Of a stretch of DNA of 64,000 nucleotides, positions 39,482 through 51,100 are shown piece after piece. How positions within the stretch are numbered: the first letter of the stretch is position 1; every line of letters begins with the position of its first letter. A model generated the notes under the pieces. The model worked only from the letters and a program-made list of their open reading frames with translations, had not been told where the DNA came from and searched no databases. A program made the position numbers and the translations under genes. Origin of the DNA: a virus; IMG/VR virus record IMGVR_UViG_3300020401_001540, positions 1 through 64,000 of that record; one strand, written 5' to 3'.

Positions 39482-41562
39482 TAGCCCCCAACTCCTGTAT
39501 AAATGATATACTTAACTGTCAAGAACGGGTTCATTACGTTGTATGGTGTTCCAAGTTCTGTAATATCAAATGTTTGGTATTCTTCAACACCTGTATTTTG
39601 ATTGTATGCAATATTTCTTCTGTTAAGCACACCACCTGATGATGTTCTAGCTTGTCCTGCACCTGTACCAGTAGGAGCATCATAAGAAATAGTGTCAGCA
39701 TCTTGTGGAGTGCCACTATCATCTAAGATAACATAAAACTGAGCACCTTTTGGTGATCTTAAATCGTGTTCGTGTTCTGGTAAATTTCTAACATCAATTG
39801 CTCTACTTTCAACACCAGATGCTAATCCAACTGTGTCAGCGTTTACATCTGATACTCTATTTGCACTTGTGCCACCCAAGTTGTCAGCACCAAGAGGAAA
39901 TCTACCACGTAAATCAGGTAAACCAAATTGTCCCGATGTAACCTGGCTTTGATCTTTAAACTGATATTGTATTGTATTAAACAATGTTAAATAATCTGCT
40001 ATTCTTACTTCCGTTCCATCACAAAGTAACCAACCTGCAGGAGTGCTTACACCTGCAAAAGGCACAATAGTTCCAATTGGAATAACAGGTACCGAGCTTA
40101 CTAATGCTTGTTGTGAAATTTTAAATACGCCTGTTTCATCGCCTGATATTCTGTTAATAATAATTTCATCATCATTATTTGGAGTCGTAGTTAAAGTTTT
40201 GTTAGCAATAAAAGTGTTGCTTATAGATGTGTTAAAAGTTTTTGTAGTACCACCAGTTTGTCCATCAAAGGTAATTTGATTTGAACTTACGTCTCCTGTC
40301 AGTTCAAAAGTCGATGCACTAGTAAGTTTGTTTGCGTTTGCCGCGCCACCTGTAACTGTACCTGTAATGTTTCCTACTAAATTACCTCTAAATTCAACTG
40401 CATGTACTTGCGACCATCTCTTGTCACTTGATCCTAAGTTCGAAGTTTGTGTGTTTGCTGGTAAAATGGATCCTGTTGTACTTGTCCCAGCAACATTTAA
40501 ATCTGTACCTACATAAAGTTTTTTGGCAATTCCTACACCACCTGATATCTTAACTGCACCTGTACCAATACTTGCACTATCTGTAGTACCTTGAATAATA
40601 AGATTTGTACTTGCTTGTATTGATCCTGCTACGTCTAATGCTTCAGCAGGTGATAAAGTATTAATTCCTACCTTTTCTGTTGAGTCAATTCTAATTACGT
40701 TTGCTTGTGTTCCTAAATTGTTAACTTTGAAATCTATAGGTGCACCTGACGTTAAGTTTGTAATTACTCCAGATGTACCTTGGACGTCAAATGTAACAAT
40801 AGCATCTTGTCCTACTTGCAAACCTTTGTTGTTACTAATAACAATTTGTTCATTTGATGTACTTGAAACATCACTTCTTAAAAAGTTTGTAGCTGAAACA
40901 CTGACTCCGCCTATAACTAAATTTTCTGCTTTTTCACTTGTTCCTAAAAATTTTCCTACACCGGCGCCACCTATGTCAGCACTTGATAAGTTAAGTCCTG
41001 GTTGAATAATTGTAAATCCAACAATAGTTGATTTAGGTTGGAAAGTTTTTGTTGAATAAATTGCAACAGGACTTCCCCCAACTTCAACTTGTAGTATGGT
41101 ATAGTTTATTTCATCTTTACCTGTAACTACAACAGGCTTAGATCCTGTCAATAAACCGTCACTGTATTCTGGGCCAACCAATGTCCAACCAGAACCAGTA
41201 AAAATATAAAGCTGATTATTATCAGTATCTGACCAAAGGTCTCCAGTCAAAGCAGAACTTACATCAGGAGCATTATTTCCTTTTTTCAATCCACTTGCAT
41301 TAATCCAACCAGTACCATCATATAACTTCAATGTGTTTACACCAGTTGAACTATCATACCATAATTGTCCTTGCACAGGATTACGTGGTGCCGCGTTATT
41401 TGCAAAATTTTCTAATAAGTGTAAAAAGCTCTCTGCAATAACTGATCCATAACTTGTTGTATTACGTCCTGGAATATCTAAGCTGGTAGCTTGATTAATT
41501 GTACTATCTTCAATTGATATAGTACCTTTGTTGCTGTCTGAGTAATTAATAGTATAAGCCAT
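39481..41562 (-). CDS. Fibre protein with phage tail collar domain, paralogue 3
   Basis: A 693-residue protein with the N-terminal shared module (SYGSVIAESFLHLLENF, PVQGQLWYD, GDLWSDTDNNQLYIF). The shaft includes NTLSPAEALDVAGSIQASTNL and NLGSSDKRWSQVHAVEFRGN. From about residue 500 a phage tail collar domain is clear: IGTIVPFAGVSTPAGWLLCDG, then FGLPDLRGRFPLGADN and LPEHEHDL, the last with the histidines typical of metal-binding short-fibre heads such as T4 gp12. This is the best candidate for a receptor-binding short fibre. It starts in the stop codon of the 203-aa gene. Confidence 0.8.
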   Translation of the reverse strand: MAYTINYSDSNKGTISIEDSTINQATSLDIPGRNTTSYGSVIAESFLHLLENFANNAAPRNPVQGQLWYDSSTGVNTLKLYDGTGWINASGLKKGNNAPDVSSALTGDLWSDTDNNQLYIFTGSGWTLVGPEYSDGLLTGSKPVVVTGKDEINYTILQVEVGGSPVAIYSTKTFQPKSTIVGFTIIQPGLNLSSADIGGAGVGKFLGTSEKAENLVIGGVSVSATNFLRSDVSSTSNEQIVISNNKGLQVGQDAIVTFDVQGTSGVITNLTSGAPIDFKVNNLGTQANVIRIDSTEKVGINTLSPAEALDVAGSIQASTNLIIQGTTDSASIGTGAVKISGGVGIAKKLYVGTDLNVAGTSTTGSILPANTQTSNLGSSDKRWSQVHAVEFRGNLVGNITGTVTGGAANANKLTSASTFELTGDVSSNQITFDGQTGGTTKTFNTSISNTFIANKTLTTTPNNDDEIIINRISGDETGVFKISQQALVSSVPVIPIGTIVPFAGVSTPAGWLLCDGTEVRIADYLTLFNTIQYQFKDQSQVTSGQFGLPDLRGRFPLGADNLGGTSANRVSDVNADTVGLASGVESRAIDVRNLPEHEHDLRSPKGAQFYVILDDSGTPQDADTISYDAPTGTGAGQARTSSGGVLNRRNIAYNQNTGVEEYQTFDITELGTPYNVMNPFLTVKYIIYTGVGG

Positions 41563-42173
41563 TATTCATTAAATCCTGATAAACTTTGTACTCTTACAGT
41601 GTAATCTATCTGTACCAGACGATTTAAACTCTTTTGTACTGGGTGGAAAATTACGTGAGTTAACAATCTTCCCTGTCCGGAAGGACTATAACTTACTAAA
41701 CCTAATTCATCAAATACATACAAACTGTCTGCGTTTGTTGCATTATCAATGGCATCCTGTCCTGTAGGCTCACCATAATCTAGTAAACAACTTACTAATA
41801 TGTCCGTGTAGTTAGTTCCGCTTACATGTCTTGATTCTATCTTATTACGAGCAGGATCTGTGTTATTAACACTTCTATCGTCAACTACCTTAATAAATGT
41901 TTGATTGTATAAACTTGCATTTGTACCAGTTGAATTTGGTGTTAGATACGTAATAATACCTGTAGGATCGATACTAGTACCACCGTTTCCAAATGCCATT
42001 TGATATATAAAACCTTCTCCAGCATTAGCTAAACTTTCTGCTAGTGAAATACTCATGTTTTCATAATGGATAGCATTGCGTTTATCCACTAATATTTCAC
42101 CTGTTTCCGGGTTGGTTATTTTAATGTGTCCTTGGAGTAAAACTCCGTTTTCTTCTTTAAGTTTGTCAATCAT
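41562..42173 (-). CDS. Virion-associated protein, 203 aa
   Basis: A protein seen in marine T4-like genomes next to the giant structural gene; function unproven. N-terminus has GHIKITNPETGEILVDKRNAIHYENMS (core NPETGEILVDK), followed by GFIYQMAFGNGGTSIDPTGIITY, both likely beta-rich and conserved. Its position between the giant protein and the fibre block suggests a baseplate or fibre-connector role. A late box lies 19 bases upstream and AGGAAAA serves as ribosome site. Confidence 0.65.
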   Translation of the reverse strand: MIDKLKEENGVLLQGHIKITNPETGEILVDKRNAIHYENMSISLAESLANAGEGFIYQMAFGNGGTSIDPTGIITYLTPNSTGTNASLYNQTFIKVVDDRSVNNTDPARNKIESRHVSGTNYTDILVSCLLDYGEPTGQDAIDNATNADSLYVFDELGLVSYSPSGQGRLLTHVIFHPVQKSLNRLVQIDYTVRVQSLSGFNE

Positions 42174-42191
42174 AATGTTTTCCTACAACTG

Positions 42192-42199
42192 TATTTATT
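42192..42199 (-). promoter_or_regulatory. T4-type late promoter
   Basis: Minus strand AATAAATA, 19 bases before the ATG at 42173, overlapping the last codons of the giant gene. Spacing is shorter than at the other late boxes, leaving a leader of about a dozen bases. Confidence 0.5.
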
Positions 42200-45100
42200 T
42201 TGGTAGCTCCACCTTTTCTGCCTTAAAGAAACGTGCTACCGAACTTTCCGAATCATTAAGCGAAACTCCAGGATCTGCCCAAACTGTACCTTGTCTGCGT
42301 ATAATTTGTACCTTAACACCACTTGCTGGTGTATTTAACAAAGTTACTGCCGGCGTATTACCTGTGACTGAGAATTCTGCAGGAGCAGTAATATCTGCTT
42401 CTGGACTATCTTGATCTTTTGTTGGATCAAATACCTGAATTTCTGTTTTTCTTAGACGTTTACCAGCAACAAAAACTTCAAATTCATTGACTGAATTAGG
42501 TGTAAATCCGAGATCAAATACCGAAGTTGAACCGTCACCTATTTGTGTATCGGTAATTGTTTGATCTGCATATGGAGCAGTTTGTTGGATACCTTGGTTA
42601 TATACATCACTTCCGGCAAAATGCACTTCTGGTGCACCTGTTCCAAACGTACCACGCTGTATTTGGCGTAAAGTGTTACCCTGTCTAATTAAGAATTCTA
42701 TACGTTCTCCATTAATGAATATAATTCCTGGTACACTACTAGTTTTATCAGGAGAACTTATTGTGCTTGCATCATCTAATACAATTTCTTTGTCTGTTAC
42801 AAGTAAATCTTGTGCAAGTTTGATTGGTGCTACATCACCTAAACGTTTATATATGTTTCTATTAAGAATATCTTTAAACTGACTAAATCCAAACTTAGGT
42901 TCTGTTGCTCCTGTTGCACTGAATTGTATTACTTCTATTACGTCATTATCATTTAATATTCCATTATATTTTACAAATTTCTTATCATCAGTTAGTTTAT
43001 AATCAACGCTTGGAGTTTTCAAAATACCATTTACTGTCAACCAAACAAATTGTGCATCTATTGCTGGGTTACGTAATTTAACTAATCCAGCCTTTAAATG
43101 ATTGTATTGAATATGATCATCGGTTCCAACTGACAATGTTGATCTAGCAACGACATCAAAATTAATTCTTTCAAAGTCTTGGAAATCATGTTTGTTAAAT
43201 GTATATACTGTCAGCAATTCTCCTTCTGCCGGAGCAGTATTTAATTGTAATACATTACCACTATCGACCCATGTGTTTTGATTGTTTATAACTTGTATAC
43301 TACCAAATGCATAATCCCCATCTGTTCTAATATAAACTTCTAATTTATCTCCGTCTGTGCCTATTCCAGGTTCTAATATTATAGAACTATTTGCAGGACG
43401 TATATTATATTCAGTTGCAATTTTTAATTCAGTACCATTTAACAATACTAACACGTCTGAGTTATCAAAACTTCCTATAGGTCTTTGCCAAATTTCTAAA
43501 AAGTATTCACGCACACCATCTTCAACATTAAATTGTTGATTGTAACCAGGATTTAAAATTTTATTTCCTTGTTTTACAATAACATTATGACTGTTTGGTT
43601 TTGCACTGTAAGGAGTTTTAGCAAGAGTAAAGTTTACTGTTGATCCATCACCAGTAAATTCTTGCGTTTCTAATTTACTGAAACTATCTATTTTACTGTA
43701 GATTGCAAAATTAATAACACTTTGATCAGGTGGTGGACTACCAAAGAATAGCACTGCCTTGGTATCTTCAGATCCACTATCATCACTTGCAATTAAGACT
43801 GATTCTACCTGCTTGCCATTTACAGTTGCATAATAATCTAGATTAGCACTCCAGCGAGCCTTTGTAACATATTGAACTGAACAACCATCACCAATGAATT
43901 CATCAAACTCTACAATGTTATCACCGTTGCCGCTCACAGAAAGTATGTTTATAAAATCTCCTGCACTAGGTGGTGTTCTAAATTTAACTTTTTTAAGTCT
44001 ATAATCAACAATGTATGTATTTTGATTTTGTATTATTTCGTTTACCCTAACAATTAAACCATCTTTATTTTGCGGTTGTATTCCAAATCCAAATTCTACA
44101 TTTACGCCGTCGGCATTATAAGAGTTACTTGACAATAGACTTCCACCTTTGCTTTGTCTATGGAAAACTCTTATATCTACAGTGTCTAAAATTTGTCCTG
44201 GAACTTGCTCTTCAGGTCCTTTAGATGTTGTAGGTGTTACAAATCCATCTCCGTCCACAATGATCTCTTCTGGATTGATTCCTTTAGCAGTGAAGAATTG
44301 TAAATCTCCTCCACTTAATATTGTGTCATAAGATCTTGGATCAGGTAAAAATGCTCCATCTGATGTTGTCTTTCTAAATACCACAACATCATTAGCAACA
44401 AATTTTTGTACATCATTTGTAATTTCTACTGTTGTTTGTCCTGCACCTACTATACTTTGTAATACTGCATTGGCATTCGTTTGTGCATTTGTTCCAAAAT
44501 TAGGATCATCAATTCTTGTTCCGTTCAGATATACATTGTACACAACACCATTTTCTAAAGGCTTTGATAAATTAAATATTTCTGTGCTACCATCCATTTG
44601 GAATATTTCATCATCAAATGTTGTATCAAAAGTATCATATGTAGTTGTAAACCATTCATCTGAATCCCAACCAGTTCCTGACCCAAAGCTATAACTGCTT
44701 ACTTCAACTCCTCCATAGTCTATGCCTTCTAAAATTTGTCCTAAATCATTTCCATACATTCCGGTTGCTGGATTATAATAAAGATTAATTCTATCTTGTG
44801 CTTGTAACAAGTCTGGTGCTTTATCGTATTCTATAATAACATTTTGACCTGTCCTTAAAGGAAGAGTAAAAGTTATTCTTCCATAATATCTTGTGTAACC
44901 TTTAGAAGTGTCTTTAATGTTTTCAAAAGTATATTCACTACGTAAACTATCAAGTCCGTCAACTGTAACTTTTATTCTTGTAGATTTAAGTTGAACAGGC
45001 CATTTTAAATTAAATATCTGTTGGTTAATAACACTTGTAAATGTTTGTGTTTCATTAAGTTTACTAAACAGATATACTCCAGTAACTCTATCAAACTTGC

Positions 45101-48100
45101 ATCTTACATGCATGCCTCTTGCTTTACCTTTACCTAACACAGGACTTAATCTAGCAGTAGTTCCGCCTTCTTCCAACGATCCGATAATTTCAACATTTGG
45201 TTGTGAAAGATAACCGCTTCCTGATTTAGTTACTTCTACTGTTGTAACCCTGCCATTAGTACCTATGTAAGCTCTTGCTTCTGCACCTGAGCCGCCTCCG
45301 CCGGAAATTTTAATTTGAGGTGGTATTGAGTAACCACTACCTGCATCAGCTATATTCAATTCCAACAATTCAAAGCCAACATTCTCTGCCCAATGTTTGC
45401 TTGGATATTTTGTTATTTCAGAAGTTCCTGAAACAATTTGATTTTCCATCACTTGAACACTCTGTGGAATTATTTTTCCTGCGTCTGCATTGTAAACTGG
45501 AGGTAAATCAAAGTCGGTCATTACAGTTGAAGAAGGATCAATCTTTTCATACGAACTTAGATATTCTCTAATTTTTGTTTTGTATGGTTTAACTTCTTCA
45601 ACAAAATTTTCGTAACTTGATAAATTATCGTTTTGGAAATTAGTTTTTTGTTTTAATTCGCCGATATTGTGTTTTGCTTTTATGAAGCTAGTTTTGAAAA
45701 CCCAATCTACATTTGGTTGTTCTGCAAAAACGTATCTAATACTTGCAAAGAATAATTCGTTCCATTTGCCTGCTAATTCATCTATGAAGATATCATTTTT
45801 AATTGCATCTATTAGAACTCTAAATTCCTCAACAGGCTCAGTGTCATAGAATATCTTATCAAAACTTGCTCCATCATATGCAATATTTTCGTTTGTTACA
45901 TCATACAAGCTATTCAAAAATTCAATAGTACCGTTTTGTCTTCCAATCGTATTGTAATTTATTGAATAATCATCTGTCTCTTGATTATCTTTTTTCTGTA
46001 ACAGTAACCATCCGCCAGTTCCAACATTATCTATTTTTACGACATCTCCTATGTTATCACCTAATCCAGATAATTCATAGCTTGACGAAAGCTGGAAAGA
46101 TATAGGTGTAAATTGATTGAATCCTGTCGCATACCAATCAATGTATTTCCAATAAGCATTAACATCATATGCTTGTGTAAGAGTTCTTTGCCATTCGGTA
46201 CCTATCCATTCAAAAATTGCCCATTTACCACCAACTGTCTCATCATTTTGCACAAGGACACTGAATTTTCTTATTAATATAGAAACGTTATTTGTATAGT
46301 TTTGTCCTGCACTAACAATTTCAACATCTGATATAGCACCGTTTGCATCTAGTGTAAATTTAAGTTCACAACCTGTTCCTTGTGCATCGGATATTGTGTA
46401 AGTTGGAGGATTAATATATCCTTGTCCGCCATCATTTATTATGACGTTTATGATGTTACCATTTTCAACTTCTAGTGTAAGGCTAGCTTGTCTAACTTTA
46501 GCAACACTTACAAAATTTAATTCTGCAAAGCTATCACTAGTAGTATCAAACTTTCCTTCTGCATTTGTAGGCAAAGGATCTATTCTGGTCAGTTTTGTTA
46601 AATCTTTATCATCAACAATTAAATTTTCTTTTAATGTTTTATTAATTCTTTCTACAAACTGCTTTCTAGCTTCAGTTTTATTAACGAACCAAGATTGTCT
46701 AGGTTCATTTAAGTTTCCATATTTTTGTCTTACTGGAAGATTTATATCTGGCACTGGTCTATCGTTTTTGTCAAAACCGACCAAACTATCATACCATTTC
46801 TGTTCTAAATCTGCACGTGGTATGCTTGTTTCTAAACCATCTGTTATAATTTGATATTCATTGTGTGTATTTTGTTCTTGATTTTCTATTGTCCACCAAT
46901 TCCAACTTATACCAACATTTTTGTCTTTAATGAATGGTTCACAATTGAACAAGCTAAATCTGTTTGATCCTAAAGGAGCAACAAATCTTGTACCAGCTGA
47001 TGCTGGATCTGATATTGCGGCCGCCACATCAAATGCACTTGTTCTTCTAGTATCCACTGACGGTAAAGTAGCTTTGTTCCTTACCCAGTAATAATAATAA
47101 TTTGTAAATGTTTGTGTAGCTGTATCGTATCTTCGTCTTACACTATATGCACTGTCACCGTACTTTGTTGTACCACTAATACCTTGTGTTAATCCAGCTT
47201 CAGAACCAGATTGTTCATCCCATTCGCTAGGAAGTAATGTAGTCTCTACCCATTCATAAACATCTACAACAGAACCTGGAAATAATTTGTTAAAGTTTTG
47301 TGTGGATTCAATTACATCTCCTTGATGGAAGTTTATAAATTTAGCACTTCCGATGTCCCACCAAATCTTTCCTATCCATTTTTCTGCTGTATAATCCATT
47401 GGATAAGCTGTAACAGAATCAATAGTGCTGACACTATATCTCGCAGGATCATAACTTACTTTAAAATCAATTTCTTGATCTGCTATGCCTGATATTTTTC
47501 CTTGTAATGGATCTATGTAATCTAAGTATGTAACTAAACTATTATCAGTTTTATCAAATAAGTATACTCCTTTTAATTTTGATGTGTCTACAGGATCTAC
47601 TGGACTTCTAGCAATAGTCCAGTTTGTCATACCTTGTGGTTTTCTGTATTCTGCGACTAGTCCTCTGTCAATTTCATTTGTTAAATTGACTTGTTGTTTA
47701 GGCAATCCTAAGTAAATGTGATTATCATTTACACGCATGATATTTCCAAAGTCTTGCGTATCTGTATTATATGCAAAGTCTTGGGCATACAATAATGTAT
47801 CGTTGATTGTTTCATATATACTTACTAGACCGCTATCATTGTCTATTAATTTAAATTCTGTACTTGCATTATCAAATTGTGTTGAAGATTGATCGAATGT
47901 TGTTACTTTTTCTAAGTCACCGCCACGTGAAGTAATTGCTAATGTATTTCCGTCAAAGTCTAATTTAAAACCAAAACGTGTGTTTGGCTGTTTATCTCTC
48001 GGACGTATGGTTTGTCTATATGAAAATGTTGTTCCGTTTTGCACATAGATATATACACAACCACCGTTTGGAACTAGTTCACTATTAAACGGAGCTCCCA

Positions 48101-51100
48101 CTGCAATTTTCTTTCCGTCATTTGATATAGCTATGCTTCTACCATAATCTTCAAACTGATTAAAAGGTTCAAGAATTTGACTATATTCATATTGATCTGC
48201 AACTTTTCTGTATACAACTATTTTGGTACTGGCGAGTGAACTATCTACTGCATCGCCTTCTGCATATAATAATGTTCCATCAGTAGAATCAATTTGATAT
48301 TGACTCGTATACATAGATGATGCAATTAAAACATCTGCAGATTTACTTACATCAAAGTTTTCTCCAAATGCTTCCAGTTTGTTTTGTTCTAAAACACTTT
48401 CACTTATACTAAAATTAGTATCATTAGGCACATATCCTAGCAAATCTAATCCGCTTGTTTTACGGGTCCATAAAGCTAAATTAAATGCTCCAGGAATAGT
48501 GTTAGTGTTTGCTTCATATATTTCATTGCCAAACCTTACTAGGTCTCCTTCAAAATAAGTTGCAGAAGATCTATGAAAGCCTTTGTATTTTCTTTCAATA
48601 CCTAAAGACCAATCTTCAGTAGCATTTTTTTCTACAAAGTAAATTCGACCTTGATTGTGTTCTGTTCCATCACCTTTGGCATGTACAAAAAGTTTATATG
48701 TATCTGCGTCTATCTGTCTAAACTCAACTTTATTTCCTAACCTTCTTCCAGGTCGTGCATTAGGAACAGTGTAATAGTTAATTAATTGATAGGTTGCACC
48801 TCTTTTTTCATATATAGCAAATGTGCCTTGAGCATCCATATCACTTGCCGCAGTGTAACCGCTTGAGTTGAGAGGTATATTATAAACTCTAGTCCAGTCT
48901 AGATTTAATGCTCCTGGAGGATTTGCACTATCTGATATTCCTTGTATAGTGTTGCTAGAATAAATCCAATATTCTGTATCTTGAATAAAGCTATTTCCTG
49001 TAGGAATTTCTATGTTTGATCCTTTGTCTACAACCAGCAATGGTCCTGATAAATTATTTTCAACATGTGTATTGTTAATCGGACCAACAGTTCTTACTGT
49101 TGAATCATTTTCGATAAATGTACAATTACTTGGTTCAGAAAAGTCGCTTCCCCTTGACCATGTTCCGTTTCTATTTTTAAGCCAAAATCTTGCTATTGCA
49201 AATGAACGTTGAATGTAAGCAACTTCAGCTGTGCTTCCTGTAGCAGTATCAGTTACTATATCTCCTATGTTAGGTAAGAAGGGATCACCATTCAAATCAA
49301 AATTTGTAAGTCGTACGTCAACCCAACCATTCCAAATATCTGCAACAGTATGTTCAGTGTTGTTTACATAGGTATAATCCAAACCTATTGCTGAGGGATC
49401 TTGTCTTACTCCGCTTACATATATGTCGTTTATCCAGGTTCTAAATTTATCTCCAACTGTGAAACTATTTCCGTGTGCTAATTCTGTTCTAATTACCCAC
49501 CTTGAATCTAAGAGGTTTATTTCAGTTGCTCCTTGCTGGTGACTTAGAACAGCGTAATAACTTGCTCTAGTTGGATTGTTTATAATATCTTCGTTTTGTT
49601 TAGTATCAAGAATATTTGTAAAAGCAGGATCGTTTGTAGTATCGCCTTCGAGTGTAATATTTTGTACGACTAGATTTGGCTTTGTCTCTTGTAAATTTGT
49701 ACTGTTAAATGATGTTCCAACATTTATGTACCACCAACCTGTATGATAGTTGTCAGCAATATGGTTCACTGCATTATAAGTTCCTATTGTAATATTATTT
49801 TGTAATATTGTTCCAGAAGTTTCTAGTTGACCATTTACATCATTTAGGTAAAGAATCAGCCTGTTATCATTATCAATGAATCTGTATTGTACTTTTGCTC
49901 TTGCTGTATCAGTAGTTATTTCGTCGCCAACATCAGGAGTTGCCAAAGCACTAACAATTTCAACAACCATTTTAACTTTACCAACAATGATATGTTGTCC
50001 GTTAAAGAAGTTTGCATTTAAAACAGGATCTCCGTTGAAAGGCAATACTCCTCCTGCTGATGTTGTTGTAAACTGATTCCATTTCAGTGTAAGTTTATCA
50101 CCTGGCTTGGTTCCTTCCCATTGTTCTTTTTCAGCTCTGATTAAAACGTGATCTGTTGCTTCTGTAGGCATACTATAGTTTCCACGCATCATGAATACTA
50201 TTTCTGGATATTGTGATGTTTCTGCATTGTAATCGTCTGATATACTTTGTTGATTAGATGCATGACTTTCAAAAGTCTGTATTGCATCTGCTGTTACATT
50301 TCTTTTTGCTCTCCAAAGTTGATCACTATATAAAACTATATCTCCTGAAGCGTATGCTTCTGTATTGACATAGTCGCCTTTTAATTTTGATTTAGCATTT
50401 GATGCATTTGGTGACCCTATAGCAAGATATTTTCCATCAGGTGTGATAGACACACTTGTTCCAAACCCACCATTACTATCATATAAGAAAGCCTGTTCGT
50501 CTATTTGTTGTAATAATCCTAATTCTGTATTATCACTAGGCCTCGTAAAGACATAAACACTTCCATTTAAATCCTTAGGTGCTGTAATTGCTACAGTATT
50601 ATTATCCTGACTTACACTTACGCTTGATCCAAAATCTTTTTGAGTGCTATCTAATAATCCTGCTGTTGTATTCAAAATATTAGGTTTAAGTTCATATACC
50701 TGTTTACTTTTTAAAACAATCCATTTTCCTGTGTCGTCATCATCTACCCATATAGTTTGGCCAGCCGCGGAACTTCCTGTTAATGAGAACGGAGTAATAC
50801 CTCCGTCTTTTATGTTTTCATTTGCTTCAGTAAGATTTGAAACTCTTACTTTTTTATACTTGGTTAAGAATCCTTCACCTGTGTAATCTGCTGTTGAGTC
50901 TGATATGCTGTCTGTTGAATCTAGGGATAATACATTCAATTGTATTTTATTGACTGTGTAAAATCCGTCAGTTTCATCGTTAACATCTTTGATTCCAATT
51001 ACATCTCCTATTTCAAAATCAGGTTCGTTATTTAGAGTAAGTTGAAATACATCATTCTGGGTACCGGTAACTGATTGTATTTTCAAATCGGTAGCCATGT

